Part shown: in pieces, positions 24,383 through 32,400 of the stretch | How positions within the stretch are numbered: position 1 is the first letter of the stretch | How the letters are laid out: each line of letters starts with the position of its first letter | DNA from: Aliarcobacter sp. | Lineage (GTDB): Bacteria; Campylobacterota; Campylobacteria; Campylobacterales; Arcobacteraceae | DNA: 48,390 nt | Assembly: GCA_028688995.1 (NCBI GenBank) | Contig: JAQTXB010000018.1 | Location: 1 to 48,390, forward strand | Direction: 5' to 3' | Notes under the pieces: model-generated | The model's database searches: none | Told to the model about the DNA's origin: nothing | Seen by the model: the letters and a program-made list of their open reading frames with translations, nothing else | Position numbers and translations under genes: made by a program

Positions 24383-25297
24383 ATGTCAAGAATATCAATT
24401 TTACTCTCAACATACAATGGAGAAAAATACCTAAAAGCTCAATTAGATTCTTTATATTCACAAAGCCATCAAGATTTTAAACTTATAGTTAGAGATGATG
24501 GCTCAACAGATAGAACAAAAGAAATTTTAAACTCTTATAATATTAAGCTTATAGATTCAAGTGAAAATTTCGGGGTGAAAAAAAGCTTTGAAAAACTCTT
24601 AAAATATGCATCTAAAAATAATGAGGCAAAATATTTTATGTTTTGTGATCAAGATGATGTTTGGAATAATGATAAAATAGAAACGACTTTAAAAAAGATG
24701 CAAGAGTTGGAAAAACTTTATGGGAATGAAATTCCAATATTAGTTCATACAGATTTAGAGGTAGTAGATAAAAAGTTAGAAACTCTGAGTGATTCTATGT
24801 GGAAAAGTGAACATATAAATCCAAAAGCAAATACTTTAAATAAACTTTTGATCCAAAATACTATTACAGGTTGTACTATTATGATAAATAGAAATTTAGC
24901 CATAAAGTCATTATCTATATCTTCAAAAGCTATTATGCATGATTGGTGGATAGGTTTAGTAGCAACTACTTTTGGTAAGATTGGATTTATAGAAGAATCT
25001 ACTATGAAATATAGACAACATGGAAAAAATGATACTGGTGCAAAAACTTATGATTATAAATTTATAATTAATAAATTAAAGAAATTAGGTGATATAAATG
25101 TTGATAAAAATATTTCTCAAGCAAAAGAGTTTTTAGAAGACTATAAAGAAGAATTAGATGAAGAATCTAAAATAATCTTAGAAGATTTTTCATCTATAAA
25201 AGAAAAACCATATTTACAAAGAGTGAATATAATATTAAAATACAGATTGTTTAAATATGGAATAATTAGAAATATAGGGTTGTTATTAAAAATATGA
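24383..25297 (+). CDS. GT2-family glycosyltransferase (copy 2)
   Basis: The 304-residue GT-A enzyme starts ILLSTYNGEKYLKAQLDSL and has RDDGSTD at 38-43 and DQDDVW at 89-94, with QNTITGCTIMINR and AIMHDWWIGLVA. It follows the copy at 16219 almost residue by residue through the first 230 residues, and the tails (YKEELDxxxK, then FxxIxxKxxxQR) also match. The pair must come from a duplication. Transfer of rhamnose or a related sugar onto the glycan is plausible. It lies 6 bases after the HAD gene and overlaps the next gene by 4. Confidence 0.88.
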   Translation: MSRISILLSTYNGEKYLKAQLDSLYSQSHQDFKLIVRDDGSTDRTKEILNSYNIKLIDSSENFGVKKSFEKLLKYASKNNEAKYFMFCDQDDVWNNDKIETTLKKMQELEKLYGNEIPILVHTDLEVVDKKLETLSDSMWKSEHINPKANTLNKLLIQNTITGCTIMINRNLAIKSLSISSKAIMHDWWIGLVATTFGKIGFIEESTMKYRQHGKNDTGAKTYDYKFIINKLKKLGDINVDKNISQAKEFLEDYKEELDEESKIILEDFSSIKEKPYLQRVNIILKYRLFKYGIIRNIGLLLKI

Positions 25298-26148
25298 ACA
25301 TTAAAATTATTATCCCAATATTAAATCCACCAAAAGATTTTTTCACAAAAAACTTAGCAATGCTAAAAAATCAAACAATAAAAGCAGATATTATTCTTAT
25401 AAATTCAGGTGATAAAATATCAGAAGATTTTTCTTATCAAGTTATAAATATAGATAAAAAAGATTTTAACCATGCAAATACTAGAAATATTGCTTTGGAT
25501 TTTGAGGCTGATTATTATCTTTTTATGACTCAAGATGCTTTACCTTTTGATGAATATCTTGTAGAAAACCTTTGTAAAGGATTCGTAGATAGTAATACAG
25601 TAGTTTCATATGCTAGACAGATAACATATTCAAATGCTGATATTATAGAGAAATTTGCTAGAAATACGAACTATCCAGATATTTCAAAACTAAAATCAAA
25701 AGATGATTTGGCTATTTTGGGAATAAAGACTTTTTTTAACTCAGATAGTTGTTCTATGTATAATGCAAAATATTTCAAAAGTATTGGAGGATTTAAAAAA
25801 GATTTAAATACAAATGAAGATATGGAATATGCTGCAAGAGCTATATTAAATAATAGGAAAATCTATTATAATGCTACTGCTAAAGTCTATCATTCCCATA
25901 ATTTCAATATTTTGGAAGTTTGGAAAAGATATAATCAAATTGGTATATTTTTTAAAGAAAACTCTTGGATTTCACAATCGGTTGCATTATACGTAAAAAC
26001 TGAATCATCAGGTATGAAGCAGGCAAAAGCTGAACTTCTTTTTATTTTAAAAAATAAACCACTTTATTTATTTAAATCTGTACTATTTTCTTTTACTAAA
26101 TTTTTTGCTTTTAAATTAGGGTATCGTAGAAATAGTTCTATAGGGTAA
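25294..26148 (+). CDS. GT2-family glycosyltransferase, rhamnosyltransferase-like
   Basis: The 284-residue protein opens with IIIPILNPPKDF, has FNHANTRN near residues 58-65, TQDALPF at 79-85 in the DXD position, and NTNEDMEYAARA around 165-176. The FNHxxTRN and TQDA pattern is shared with rhamnosyltransferases of the WbbL/RfbF type. These use dTDP-L-rhamnose, which the first four genes of the cluster would supply. The assignment to rhamnose is likely but not certain. It lies between the paired GT2 gene and the initiating transferase. Confidence 0.82.
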   Translation: MNIKIIIPILNPPKDFFTKNLAMLKNQTIKADIILINSGDKISEDFSYQVINIDKKDFNHANTRNIALDFEADYYLFMTQDALPFDEYLVENLCKGFVDSNTVVSYARQITYSNADIIEKFARNTNYPDISKLKSKDDLAILGIKTFFNSDSCSMYNAKYFKSIGGFKKDLNTNEDMEYAARAILNNRKIYYNATAKVYHSHNFNILEVWKRYNQIGIFFKENSWISQSVALYVKTESSGMKQAKAELLFILKNKPLYLFKSVLFSFTKFFAFKLGYRRNSSIG

Positions 26149-26153
26149 TTATA

Positions 26154-27509
26154 TTGTATATTTTTTTTAGATTTATCACTTTTTTATTTTTGTTGGTTGT
26201 TAATTTATATTTAACTATTCAAATATCATCATATTTAATTCCTGATATTCACACTCATAGTTTTGAAAAATATTATTGGTTAATTTTTATTTATTTGTTT
26301 AGTTATTATTGGTATAAATTGTTGACCAGAAGAATGGTGACAACAAATGAATTTACAATAATTTTAAAAGCAAACTTTATAACATTAGTTGGAATTTTCT
26401 TTATCATATCAGCCGTTCATGTAAGTGGGTCTATTTCAAGAATGGTTATATTTATTTATTTTATATTAAATATGTTTAATCCAATTTGGTCATATTTAAT
26501 TAAAAAATATTTTTTTAAATTAAATATGTTTAGAAAACCAGTTTTTGCCATATGTGATGAACAAGGTGAGCAAAATATTAAGAGTTGGTTTGATAAAGGT
26601 AATCCTTTTGGATACGATTTAGAGTTGATTTTAAACGTAAATGAATATAGTATTTTAGAAATGCATAAAGAAATTGATAAAATCATAAAAGAAAATAGAT
26701 ATGATTCTGCAATAATAGATTTTGATAGTAATAATATTTTTGAATTAAGCAATTTAGTAGACCATATTCAAAGAAATATCTATAAGATTATTATACTTCC
26801 AAAAATTTCAAAAATGCCTTTGCTAAATGGTGAATTAATAAATTCCATTCATCATAAAGGTATGGCATTTTATGTTAGAAATAATCTTCTAAGCCCAGTT
26901 GATAAGTATATGAAAAATATATTTGATTATTTTATGTCACTCTTTTTAATCCTTTTATTTTCACCATTATTAATTCTGTTATATACAATAGTTTATTTTT
27001 CTACAAATGGACATCCATTATTTAAGCATAGAAGAATTGGTTTAAATGGTAAAAAATTTAATGTATATAAATTTAGGACTATGTATATTGATGCAGATAA
27101 AAAATTAGAAGAGTTATTAGAAGAATGTGAAGAAAGTAGAATAGAATGGGAAAAAGAGTTTAAACTTAAAGATGATCCTAGAATAACAAAAATAGGTAAA
27201 TTTTTAAGAAAAACTTCTTTAGATGAACTTCCTCAATTAATAAATGTACTTCAAGGAAAAATGTCTTTGATAGGACCACGACCCATTATAGATCAAGAAA
27301 TAGTTAAATATGGAGAATATTTTGATTATTTCATAGCTGTAAAACCAGGAATTACTGGTTTATGGCAAGTATCTGGTCGAAATGATATAGATTATGATGA
27401 AAGAGTGCAACTTGATGTTTGGTATGTGCGAAATTGGTCTATAAATTTAGATATACAAATTTTATTAAAAACAATTGTAGTTGTAATAGGACGAAAAGGA
27501 AGTTATTAA
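26154..27509 (+). CDS. Polyprenyl-phosphate sugar-1-phosphate transferase (WbaP/WcaJ-like initiating enzyme)
   Basis: The 451-residue protein has four or five N-terminal hydrophobic segments, a central soluble Rossmann-like part (about 120-235), a further membrane segment near 260-285 and the C-terminal catalytic domain of bacterial sugar transferases. The domain shows HRRIGLNGKKFNVYKFRTM, a DPRITKIGKFLRKTSLDELPQ stretch, SLIGPRP and PGITGLWQVSGR. Such enzymes move hexose-1-phosphate from a nucleotide sugar to undecaprenyl phosphate and so start glycan synthesis. The start is TTG with a weak AGGG site; the next in-frame ATG would cut off membrane segments. It is the last gene of the polysaccharide cluster. 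Confidence 0.9.
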   Translation: MYIFFRFITFLFLLVVNLYLTIQISSYLIPDIHTHSFEKYYWLIFIYLFSYYWYKLLTRRMVTTNEFTIILKANFITLVGIFFIISAVHVSGSISRMVIFIYFILNMFNPIWSYLIKKYFFKLNMFRKPVFAICDEQGEQNIKSWFDKGNPFGYDLELILNVNEYSILEMHKEIDKIIKENRYDSAIIDFDSNNIFELSNLVDHIQRNIYKIIILPKISKMPLLNGELINSIHHKGMAFYVRNNLLSPVDKYMKNIFDYFMSLFLILLFSPLLILLYTIVYFSTNGHPLFKHRRIGLNGKKFNVYKFRTMYIDADKKLEELLEECEESRIEWEKEFKLKDDPRITKIGKFLRKTSLDELPQLINVLQGKMSLIGPRPIIDQEIVKYGEYFDYFIAVKPGITGLWQVSGRNDIDYDERVQLDVWYVRNWSINLDIQILLKTIVVVIGRKGSY

Positions 27510-27558
27510 AAATCATAATTATTAACTTTTTATATTATTTAATATATTATAATTAAAC

Positions 27559-27594
27559 TTTCCAATAGTAAAAAATAATTTTTATTATTGGAAA
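27559..27594. terminator. Stem-loop after the polysaccharide cluster
   Basis: TTTCCAATAGTAAAAA at 27559-27574 pairs with 27579-27594 over 16 positions with one G-U pair and a 4-base loop. It lies 50 bases after the last cluster gene. There is no T-run on the plus strand after it, so termination there is uncertain. Confidence 0.45.
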
Positions 27595-27624
27595 ATACTT
27601 ACAAAAATCTCTCAAAAAAACCTC

Positions 27625-27646
27625 TAAAATAGCATTAAAATAGCAT
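27625..27646 (+). repeat. Tandem 11-bp direct repeat
   Basis: TAAAATAGCAT occurs twice back to back in the 243-base gap before the Cache-protein gene. Like the repeat before rmlA, it has an 11-base period, which suits a pair of protein-binding sites on one face of the helix. Confidence 0.4.
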
Positions 27647-27752
27647 TTTAAACAAAATTTAAGTTTATGATAAATAATCCAGAAATATTAAGATTAATTT
27701 AACTTTTTTTATGTAAATATCAAGATTCAAAACAAACTAAGGAGATAGATTT

Positions 27753-28196
27753 ATGAGTAAATTAGTTAAGTTAACAGCTGCTTTATTATTAAGTGTTACA
27801 TTTGCAAATGCTGAAAGCACTCAAGCTGATGCTAAAGCATTAGTTGATAAAGGTGTAGAATATTGTAAAAAAGTTGGAGTTGCTGCTTGTGTTGAAGAAT
27901 TTAATAAACCTGAAAGCCAATTTGTAAAAGATGACTTATATATTTGGGCAAATGATTTTGATGGAATAATTACAGCACATCCAAAAAAACCTTTAAAAGG
28001 TAAAAATATGTTCAGATATAAAGACAGAGCTGGAAATCAATTATTCAAAGAGTTCATTGATAAAGTAAAAGCTGATGGTTCTGGATGGGTTGATTATGTT
28101 TGGGATCACCCAACAAGAGGAGAACAAACTCCTAAAACTTCTTATGTTATTGGTATTGGTGAAAATCAATTAATCGGTGCTGGAGTTTATAAATAA
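27753..28196 (+). CDS. Secreted single-Cache sensor-domain protein
   Basis: The 147-residue protein has a signal peptide (KLVKLTAALLLSVTFANA, cut near residue 20-21) and then one small Cache domain of the sCache_2 type. It shows YIWANDFDGIITAHP, LKGKNMFRYKDRAGNQLFKEF, GSGWVDYVW and a final GIGENQLIGAGVYK. These match motif by motif the Cache repeats of the chemoreceptor at 39408. It has no transmembrane or signalling part, so it should be a free periplasmic ligand-binding protein. AAGGAG lies about 8 bases before the ATG. The next gene is a chemoreceptor without a Cache domain, a possible partner. Confidence 0.85.
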   Translation: MSKLVKLTAALLLSVTFANAESTQADAKALVDKGVEYCKKVGVAACVEEFNKPESQFVKDDLYIWANDFDGIITAHPKKPLKGKNMFRYKDRAGNQLFKEFIDKVKADGSGWVDYVWDHPTRGEQTPKTSYVIGIGENQLIGAGVYK

Positions 28197-28207
28197 TCTT
28201 CTAATTT

Positions 28208-28231
28208 AAAGCTTTGATTTTTCAAAGCTTT
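28208..28231. terminator. Perfect 10-bp hairpin after the Cache-protein gene
   Basis: AAAGCTTTGA at 28208-28217 pairs with TCAAAGCTTT at 28222-28231 around a TTTT loop, 11 bases after the stop. The following bases are not a T-run, so it may stabilise the upstream mRNA or weakly terminate, separating the short gene from the chemoreceptor. Confidence 0.5.
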
Positions 28232-28232
28232 G

Positions 28233-28276
28233 AATTTCCAAATAAATTAAATAGATATTTATTTTATTTGGAAATT
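28233..28276. repeat. Perfect 14-bp inverted repeat in the chemoreceptor leader
   Basis: AATTTCCAAATAAA at 28233-28246 is mirrored at 28263-28276 with a 16-base loop. It ends 8 bases before the Shine-Dalgarno site (28285-28288) of the chemoreceptor, so it could affect its translation or be an operator. Confidence 0.45.
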
Positions 28277-28295
28277 TAATCTACAGGACTCAAAT

Positions 28296-30170
28296 ATGTT
28301 TGGTATAAAAAATATGAAAATTGGAAAGAAAATTATAATTGCGCCTGCAATTGCAGTGTTGTTTTTGTTGATTCTGGCACTTTTTTCTAATAATGCTTTG
28401 AAATCTGACAAAAGTACATTAAATGAAATAGTACAAGTAAAATTTGAATTATATAAGACAAGTAGTAAATTACTGAGTGATGTGAATTTATGTAATTCTA
28501 TTTTGTATAAAGTTTTTAGTTATGCTACAGGGAAATATGAACAAGCATTAATTGATGAACAGTTAGCACTTCTAGAAAAATTAAGAGCTAATATTGTAAA
28601 AGATATGGAAAACTTTTTAAAAGCACCATATTTAACACAAAATGATAAAAAAAATATTGATGAGGTAAATAAAGAACTAATTGAATATAACTTAACAGTA
28701 AGAGATGCCCTTGATATGTTAACTGTGGATTTAGGAATGGCAACGCCTATGCTATCTGTAACTGATGAGGTGTTTTTAAAAATAAATGAAAAATTAAATA
28801 CAATCAATAAAACAGCAAATGAAGAGAATAAATCAAGTTATTTAGACGCTTTAGGAAAAATTGATTCAACTTTATATACTTTGTATACTCTAGTAATTGC
28901 AGTTTTAATTGTTTTGTTTTTTGTTATTCTTGCAATTACAAATTCTATAAAAGAGCCTTTACAAAAGTTTCAAAGTGGACTTTTAGAATTCTTTAGATAT
29001 TTAAATCAAGAAACAAATGAATCAAAATTAATAGAAATTGATTCAAATGATGAATTAGGAATTATGGCAAAAGAGGTAAATAGAAATATTTTAAATGCTA
29101 ATGAATCTATTCAAAAAGATAGAATTGTTGTTGAAAGTGCTATAAAATGTGCAAATGAGGCTAAAAAAGGACATTTAAATTCAAGAATAGAAGGAATTAC
29201 AACAAATCCTTCTTTAAATGAGTTAAAAAACGTAATCAATCAAATGCTTGAAGCAACAGAATCAAATATCAAAAAAGCAATGAATATTTTATCTTTATAT
29301 ACAAAATATGACTATAGAACAAAAATTGACATCACCGGTTTAGATGGAGATTTAAAAGCTTTGTGTACAGATATTAATAATCTTGGAATTGCTATTACTT
29401 CAATGTTAGTTGAAAATAAAAAAATGGGAATAGTTTTGTCAACGAATGCTGAGAACTTATCTTCAAATGTTGATAAATTGACATCTTCTGCAAATATGCA
29501 AGCTGCATCATTGGAAGAAACAGCCGCTGCAATTGAAGAAATTACAGCAAATATGCAAAATAGTTCTCAAAATATTGTAAAAATGACAAGCTTTGCAAAT
29601 GAAGTTTCAAGTTCAGTAGCAATTGGACAAGATTTAGCTTCAAGAACAGCTTTATCAATGGATGAAATTAATACACAAACAAATGCAATTGCTGATTCAA
29701 TTACGATAATTGACCAAATTGCTTTTCAAACAAATATTCTTTCATTAAATGCTGCGGTTGAAGCAGCAACTGCAGGAGAAGCTGGAAAAGGATTTGCTGT
29801 TGTTGCAGCGGAAGTGCGAAACTTAGCATCTCGTTCAGCTGAAGCTGCAAAAGAGATAAAAGACTTAGTTATAAATGCAACAAATAAAGCAAATGAAGGT
29901 AAAAACATTTCAAATGAAATGATTCAAGGTTATGAAAAATTAAACAATAATATTCACCATACTTTATCGTTAATAAAAGAAGTTTCAACTGCATCAAAAG
30001 AGCAATTTAGTGCAATGGAGCAAATAAATGATACAGTTAATAATTTAGATCATGTAACTCAACAAAATGCAGCATCAGCATCGGAAGCTAATAAAGTTGC
30101 AAGGGAAGTAAGTGAAATTGCAGAAAAAGTTGTAGAGCATACAAATGAAAAAGAGTTTGAAGGTAAATAG
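28296..30170 (+). CDS. Methyl-accepting chemotaxis protein with a helical periplasmic domain
   Basis: The 624-residue receptor has a membrane segment at about 13-31, a periplasmic part (about 32-190) that looks all-helical, like a four-helix-bundle sensor, a second membrane segment near 193-215, a HAMP-like linker and a long cytoplasmic helical rod. The CheW/CheA-binding hairpin tip is [16 protein letters not shown] starting near residue 472, followed by the strongly conserved [17 protein letters not shown] stretch. It has no Cache domain, no CZB domain and no WxxF tail. The upstream gene encodes a free Cache protein. AGGA at 28285-28288 supports the ATG. Confidence 0.92.
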   Translation: MFGIKNMKIGKKIIIAPAIAVLFLLILALFSNNALKSDKSTLNEIVQVKFELYKTSSKLLSDVNLCNSILYKVFSYATGKYEQALIDEQLALLEKLRANIVKDMENFLKAPYLTQNDKKNIDEVNKELIEYNLTVRDALDMLTVDLGMATPMLSVTDEVFLKINEKLNTINKTANEENKSSYLDALGKIDSTLYTLYTLVIAVLIVLFFVILAITNSIKEPLQKFQSGLLEFFRYLNQETNESKLIEIDSNDELGIMAKEVNRNILNANESIQKDRIVVESAIKCANEAKKGHLNSRIEGITTNPSLNELKNVINQMLEATESNIKKAMNILSLYTKYDYRTKIDITGLDGDLKALCTDINNLGIAITSMLVENKKMGIVLSTNAENLSSNVDKLTSSANMQAASLEETAAAIEEITANMQNSSQNIVKMTSFANEVSSSVAIGQDLASRTALSMDEINTQTNAIADSITIIDQIAFQTNILSLNAAVEAATAGEAGKGFAVVAAEVRNLASRSAEAAKEIKDLVINATNKANEGKNISNEMIQGYEKLNNNIHHTLSLIKEVSTASKEQFSAMEQINDTVNNLDHVTQQNAASASEANKVAREVSEIAEKVVEHTNEKEFEGK

Positions 30171-30186
30171 TCAACAATTATTTAGC

Positions 30187-30192
30187 TATACT
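30187..30192 (+). promoter_or_regulatory. Candidate -10 box for the 165-codon gene
   Basis: TATACT preceded by TTTAGC has the usual form of -10 regions in this genome. Transcription would start near 30199 and leave a leader of about 22 bases with GGAG at 30213-30216. Confidence 0.5.
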
Positions 30193-30220
30193 TGCAAAAA
30201 AGTAAATTAATCGGAGAATT

Positions 30221-30718
30221 ATGAATTTTAATCAATTAGATGAAGAACAAAAAAATAAATTGTACACTCAAGCAATGGAACTTGCAACAAATTTAGGTGG
30301 AGTTAATTTTTTCCTTCAAATGATAGAAGATATAAAAGCTGAAAAACCACATGCCTTATTAAATAAAAGTTGTGTATTTCACTTTTCAAAAGGTAAATTA
30401 AATTGGAATAAACAACTATTTAAAGAGAGTATTAATAATCTATTTACTGCAATGAGAAAAGAGGAAAAAGATGGAGATATGCTAAATGGTTTAGCTCCAA
30501 AAGATTATAAAGAGACTATGAATATGATGAGAACATTAAAACCTCTTATAATTACAGTTACTCCAAAAAAAGTTGAAGAACCAAAAATGTTTTCATTTCC
30601 AATATTAGATACAAGTGTTGAGAAAAAAACAAAAGTTGATTTATTCTATAAAATGGTATTTTTTTATCATGTAGATTTTGCAAAAGATGTTATTAATTAT
30701 AAAACAGAAGAAAATTAA
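30221..30718 (+). CDS. Conserved-looking hypothetical protein
   Basis: The 165-residue protein is soluble with no signal peptide or membrane segment. It has a helical N-terminal half (residues 5-25 and 62-80) and a middle part with CVFHFSKGKLNW near 47-58. A region rich in Pro and Lys follows (TPKKVEEPKMFSFPIL). I recognise no family or active-site motif. Its stop overlaps the start of the YwbE-like gene by one base, so the two are translated together. It has its own promoter and Shine-Dalgarno site. Confidence 0.7.
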   Translation: MNFNQLDEEQKNKLYTQAMELATNLGGVNFFLQMIEDIKAEKPHALLNKSCVFHFSKGKLNWNKQLFKESINNLFTAMRKEEKDGDMLNGLAPKDYKETMNMMRTLKPLIITVTPKKVEEPKMFSFPILDTSVEKKTKVDLFYKMVFFYHVDFAKDVINYKTEEN

Positions 30719-30909
30719 TGGATGGTAAAAAAAGATTTAATGTAAAACAAGGTTTAAAAGTAAATATTGTTTTAAAAGAAGATCAAAGAAGTGGAAAATT
30801 GACTACTGGTATTGTAAAAGATATTTTGACAAATTCTCCAACTCATCCACATGGAATAAAAGTAAGACTTCAAGATGGACAAGTTGGTCGTGTTCAAGAG
30901 ATTCTATAA
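30718..30909 (+). CDS. ywbE: YwbE-family small protein
   Basis: The 63-residue protein closely fits the YwbE (DUF2196) family: KVNIVLKEDQRSGKLTTG, DILTNSPTHPHGIKVRL and GQVGRVQEIL are its three conserved pieces in the right order. It is a small beta-barrel-like, probably nucleic-acid-related protein of unknown function. The ATG overlaps the stop of the hypothetical gene before it (TAATG). Confidence 0.85.
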   Translation: MDGKKRFNVKQGLKVNIVLKEDQRSGKLTTGIVKDILTNSPTHPHGIKVRLQDGQVGRVQEIL

Positions 30910-30948
30910 AAAAACTTTCAATAGTTCAGTTATTTGTAAATAAATGGG

Positions 30949-30970
30949 TATACTGAACCTTGAAAGGTTC
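30949..30970 (+). promoter_or_regulatory. -10 box followed by a hairpin covering the Shine-Dalgarno site
   Basis: TATACT at 30949-30954 looks like a -10 box. GAACCTT at 30955-30961 pairs perfectly with AAGGTTC at 30964-30970 around a 2-base centre. The 3' arm contains the AAGG that would serve the ATG at 30973. In a transcript from further upstream the ribosome site would be in a stem, whereas a transcript from this -10 box would lack the 5' arm. Confidence 0.4.
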
Positions 30971-30972
30971 TT

Positions 30973-31629
30973 ATGCCAAAACTACGATATATATATCAAA
31001 CCATAGAGTTTGATACTATGGACATACATGTCAAAACACTAAAAGATAAACAACAATACGATGAAAAATGCGATTTAAATCCAACTGCTGGAATTTCTTC
31101 AGCAAATTGGTCTTTGTTTGGTGTGATTTGGCCATCTGCCAGAATTTTAGCAACGATAATGAATAGCTACAACATAAAAGATAAAAGAATTCTAGAAGTA
31201 GGCTGTGGAATTGCACTTTCAAGTTTAGTTCTAAATCACAGAAATGCAAATATAACAACAACAGATTTTAATCCTGAAGTTCAAAAGTTTTTGATAGAAA
31301 ACACAAGAATAAATTATGGAAAAGCAATACCTTTTGAGTGTGCAAATTGGGCACATAATGAGGATACTTTAGGAAAATTTGATTTAATAATTGCAAGTGA
31401 TATTTTATATGAACAGTTTCACTTAGAAGATTTAAGTAGATTTTTAAATGAACATACGAATGAAACTTGTGAGATAATTATAGTAGATCCAGGAAGAGGA
31501 AATCATGCTAAGTTTTCTAAAATGATGGTTTTATTGGGGTATGAACATAGTCAAAGTGAACCTTTAAATACACAAGAGTATTTGGAAGAGCCTTTTAATG
31601 GACAAGTTATTCACTATATTAAAGGGTGA
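30973..31629 (+). CDS. Class I SAM-dependent methyltransferase (protein-lysine methyltransferase-like)
   Basis: The 218-residue protein has motif I ILEVGCGIALSSLVL near residues 73-87, an acidic end of strand 2 (TTTDFNPE) around 95-102, and DLIIASDILYE near 138-148, in which the D-x-x-Y resembles the METTL21/METTL18-like lysine methyltransferase group. NWSLFGVIWPSARILA before motif I is also typical of that group. The target is unknown. It stands alone on the plus strand, converging with the minus-strand hydrolase gene 9 bases after its stop, with no clear terminator between them. Confidence 0.78.
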   Translation: MPKLRYIYQTIEFDTMDIHVKTLKDKQQYDEKCDLNPTAGISSANWSLFGVIWPSARILATIMNSYNIKDKRILEVGCGIALSSLVLNHRNANITTTDFNPEVQKFLIENTRINYGKAIPFECANWAHNEDTLGKFDLIIASDILYEQFHLEDLSRFLNEHTNETCEIIIVDPGRGNHAKFSKMMVLLGYEHSQSEPLNTQEYLEEPFNGQVIHYIKG

Positions 31630-31638
31630 CTTTTTAAT

Positions 31639-32394
31639 TTATTCACAAAATTTCTCAATCTCAGTTGCAAAATAAACTGGGCACTCAATCATTGGATAGT
31701 GTCCAGCTTCCATACATTCAATAATTTCAAAATCATTATAATATGGTTCAAAAAGTTTTTTAATATTGTTTTTATGAAAAGCAGGTAAATCATGGTGACC
31801 TACCATTATTTTTATTGGTATAGTTATATTTTTTACTTCATTTATAAAATCACTTGTTAGATACATAGTCATATATCCAACTCTAGCTTCTACTGTTGAG
31901 GCTTCATATGCCATTTTGATTCTGTAATTTTTCCATGTTTGGTTATATCTTTTACTTGCACTTTCAACAACTTGCTCAATGAGATTTTCATTTTTATTCA
32001 TATTTTCTATTAATTTTGCTTGAGCTTCTGGTTTAATTTTTATGCCAGCTGCTGAGATAGGAGTGATTAGAATTAGTTGTTTAATTCTGTCATCTATAAG
32101 AGCTACTTTTTGGGCTATCATTGTAGACATTGAGTGAGCTAAAAGATTTACTTCTGTTAGATTTAATTCAGTGATGAGGTTTTTTACATCATTTGCTGCT
32201 TCTTCACAACTATATTCACCTAGTATTTCTTTTGATAAACCATAACCTCTATGGTCTACAAAAATATATGTGAAGTTTGTAGTATCAATATAAGGTAAAA
32301 TTGGATCAAAATTTGTATGGTTTCCCATTAGTTCATGCAAAACCAAGATATATTTTTTACCACTACCTACAATCTTATGTCCAAGTATTGTCAT
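31639..32394 (-). CDS. Alpha/beta-hydrolase fold protein
   Basis: The 251-residue protein has the usual order: LVLHELMGN with an oxyanion-type loop near 18-25, VDHRGYGLS at 46-54, the nucleophile elbow AHSMS (Ser88), then the acid Asp202 in GHHDLP and His232 in EAGHYPM. The second elbow glycine is a Ser, a minor change. No signal peptide is seen, so it is cytoplasmic. Likely activities are esterase or C-C hydrolase; the substrate is unknown. The Shine-Dalgarno site AAGGA overlaps the stop region of the MFS gene 6 bases upstream, so the two are coupled. Confidence 0.85.
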   Translation of the reverse strand: MTILGHKIVGSGKKYILVLHELMGNHTNFDPILPYIDTTNFTYIFVDHRGYGLSKEILGEYSCEEAANDVKNLITELNLTEVNLLAHSMSTMIAQKVALIDDRIKQLILITPISAAGIKIKPEAQAKLIENMNKNENLIEQVVESASKRYNQTWKNYRIKMAYEASTVEARVGYMTMYLTSDFINEVKNITIPIKIMVGHHDLPAFHKNNIKKLFEPYYNDFEIIECMEAGHYPMIECPVYFATEIEKFCE

Positions 32395-32400
32395 GTGAAC

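Noticed and set aside
27559..27594. A strong rho-independent terminator
   Set aside because: The stem is long but A/T-rich and has no T-run after it, so only a low-confidence call was kept.
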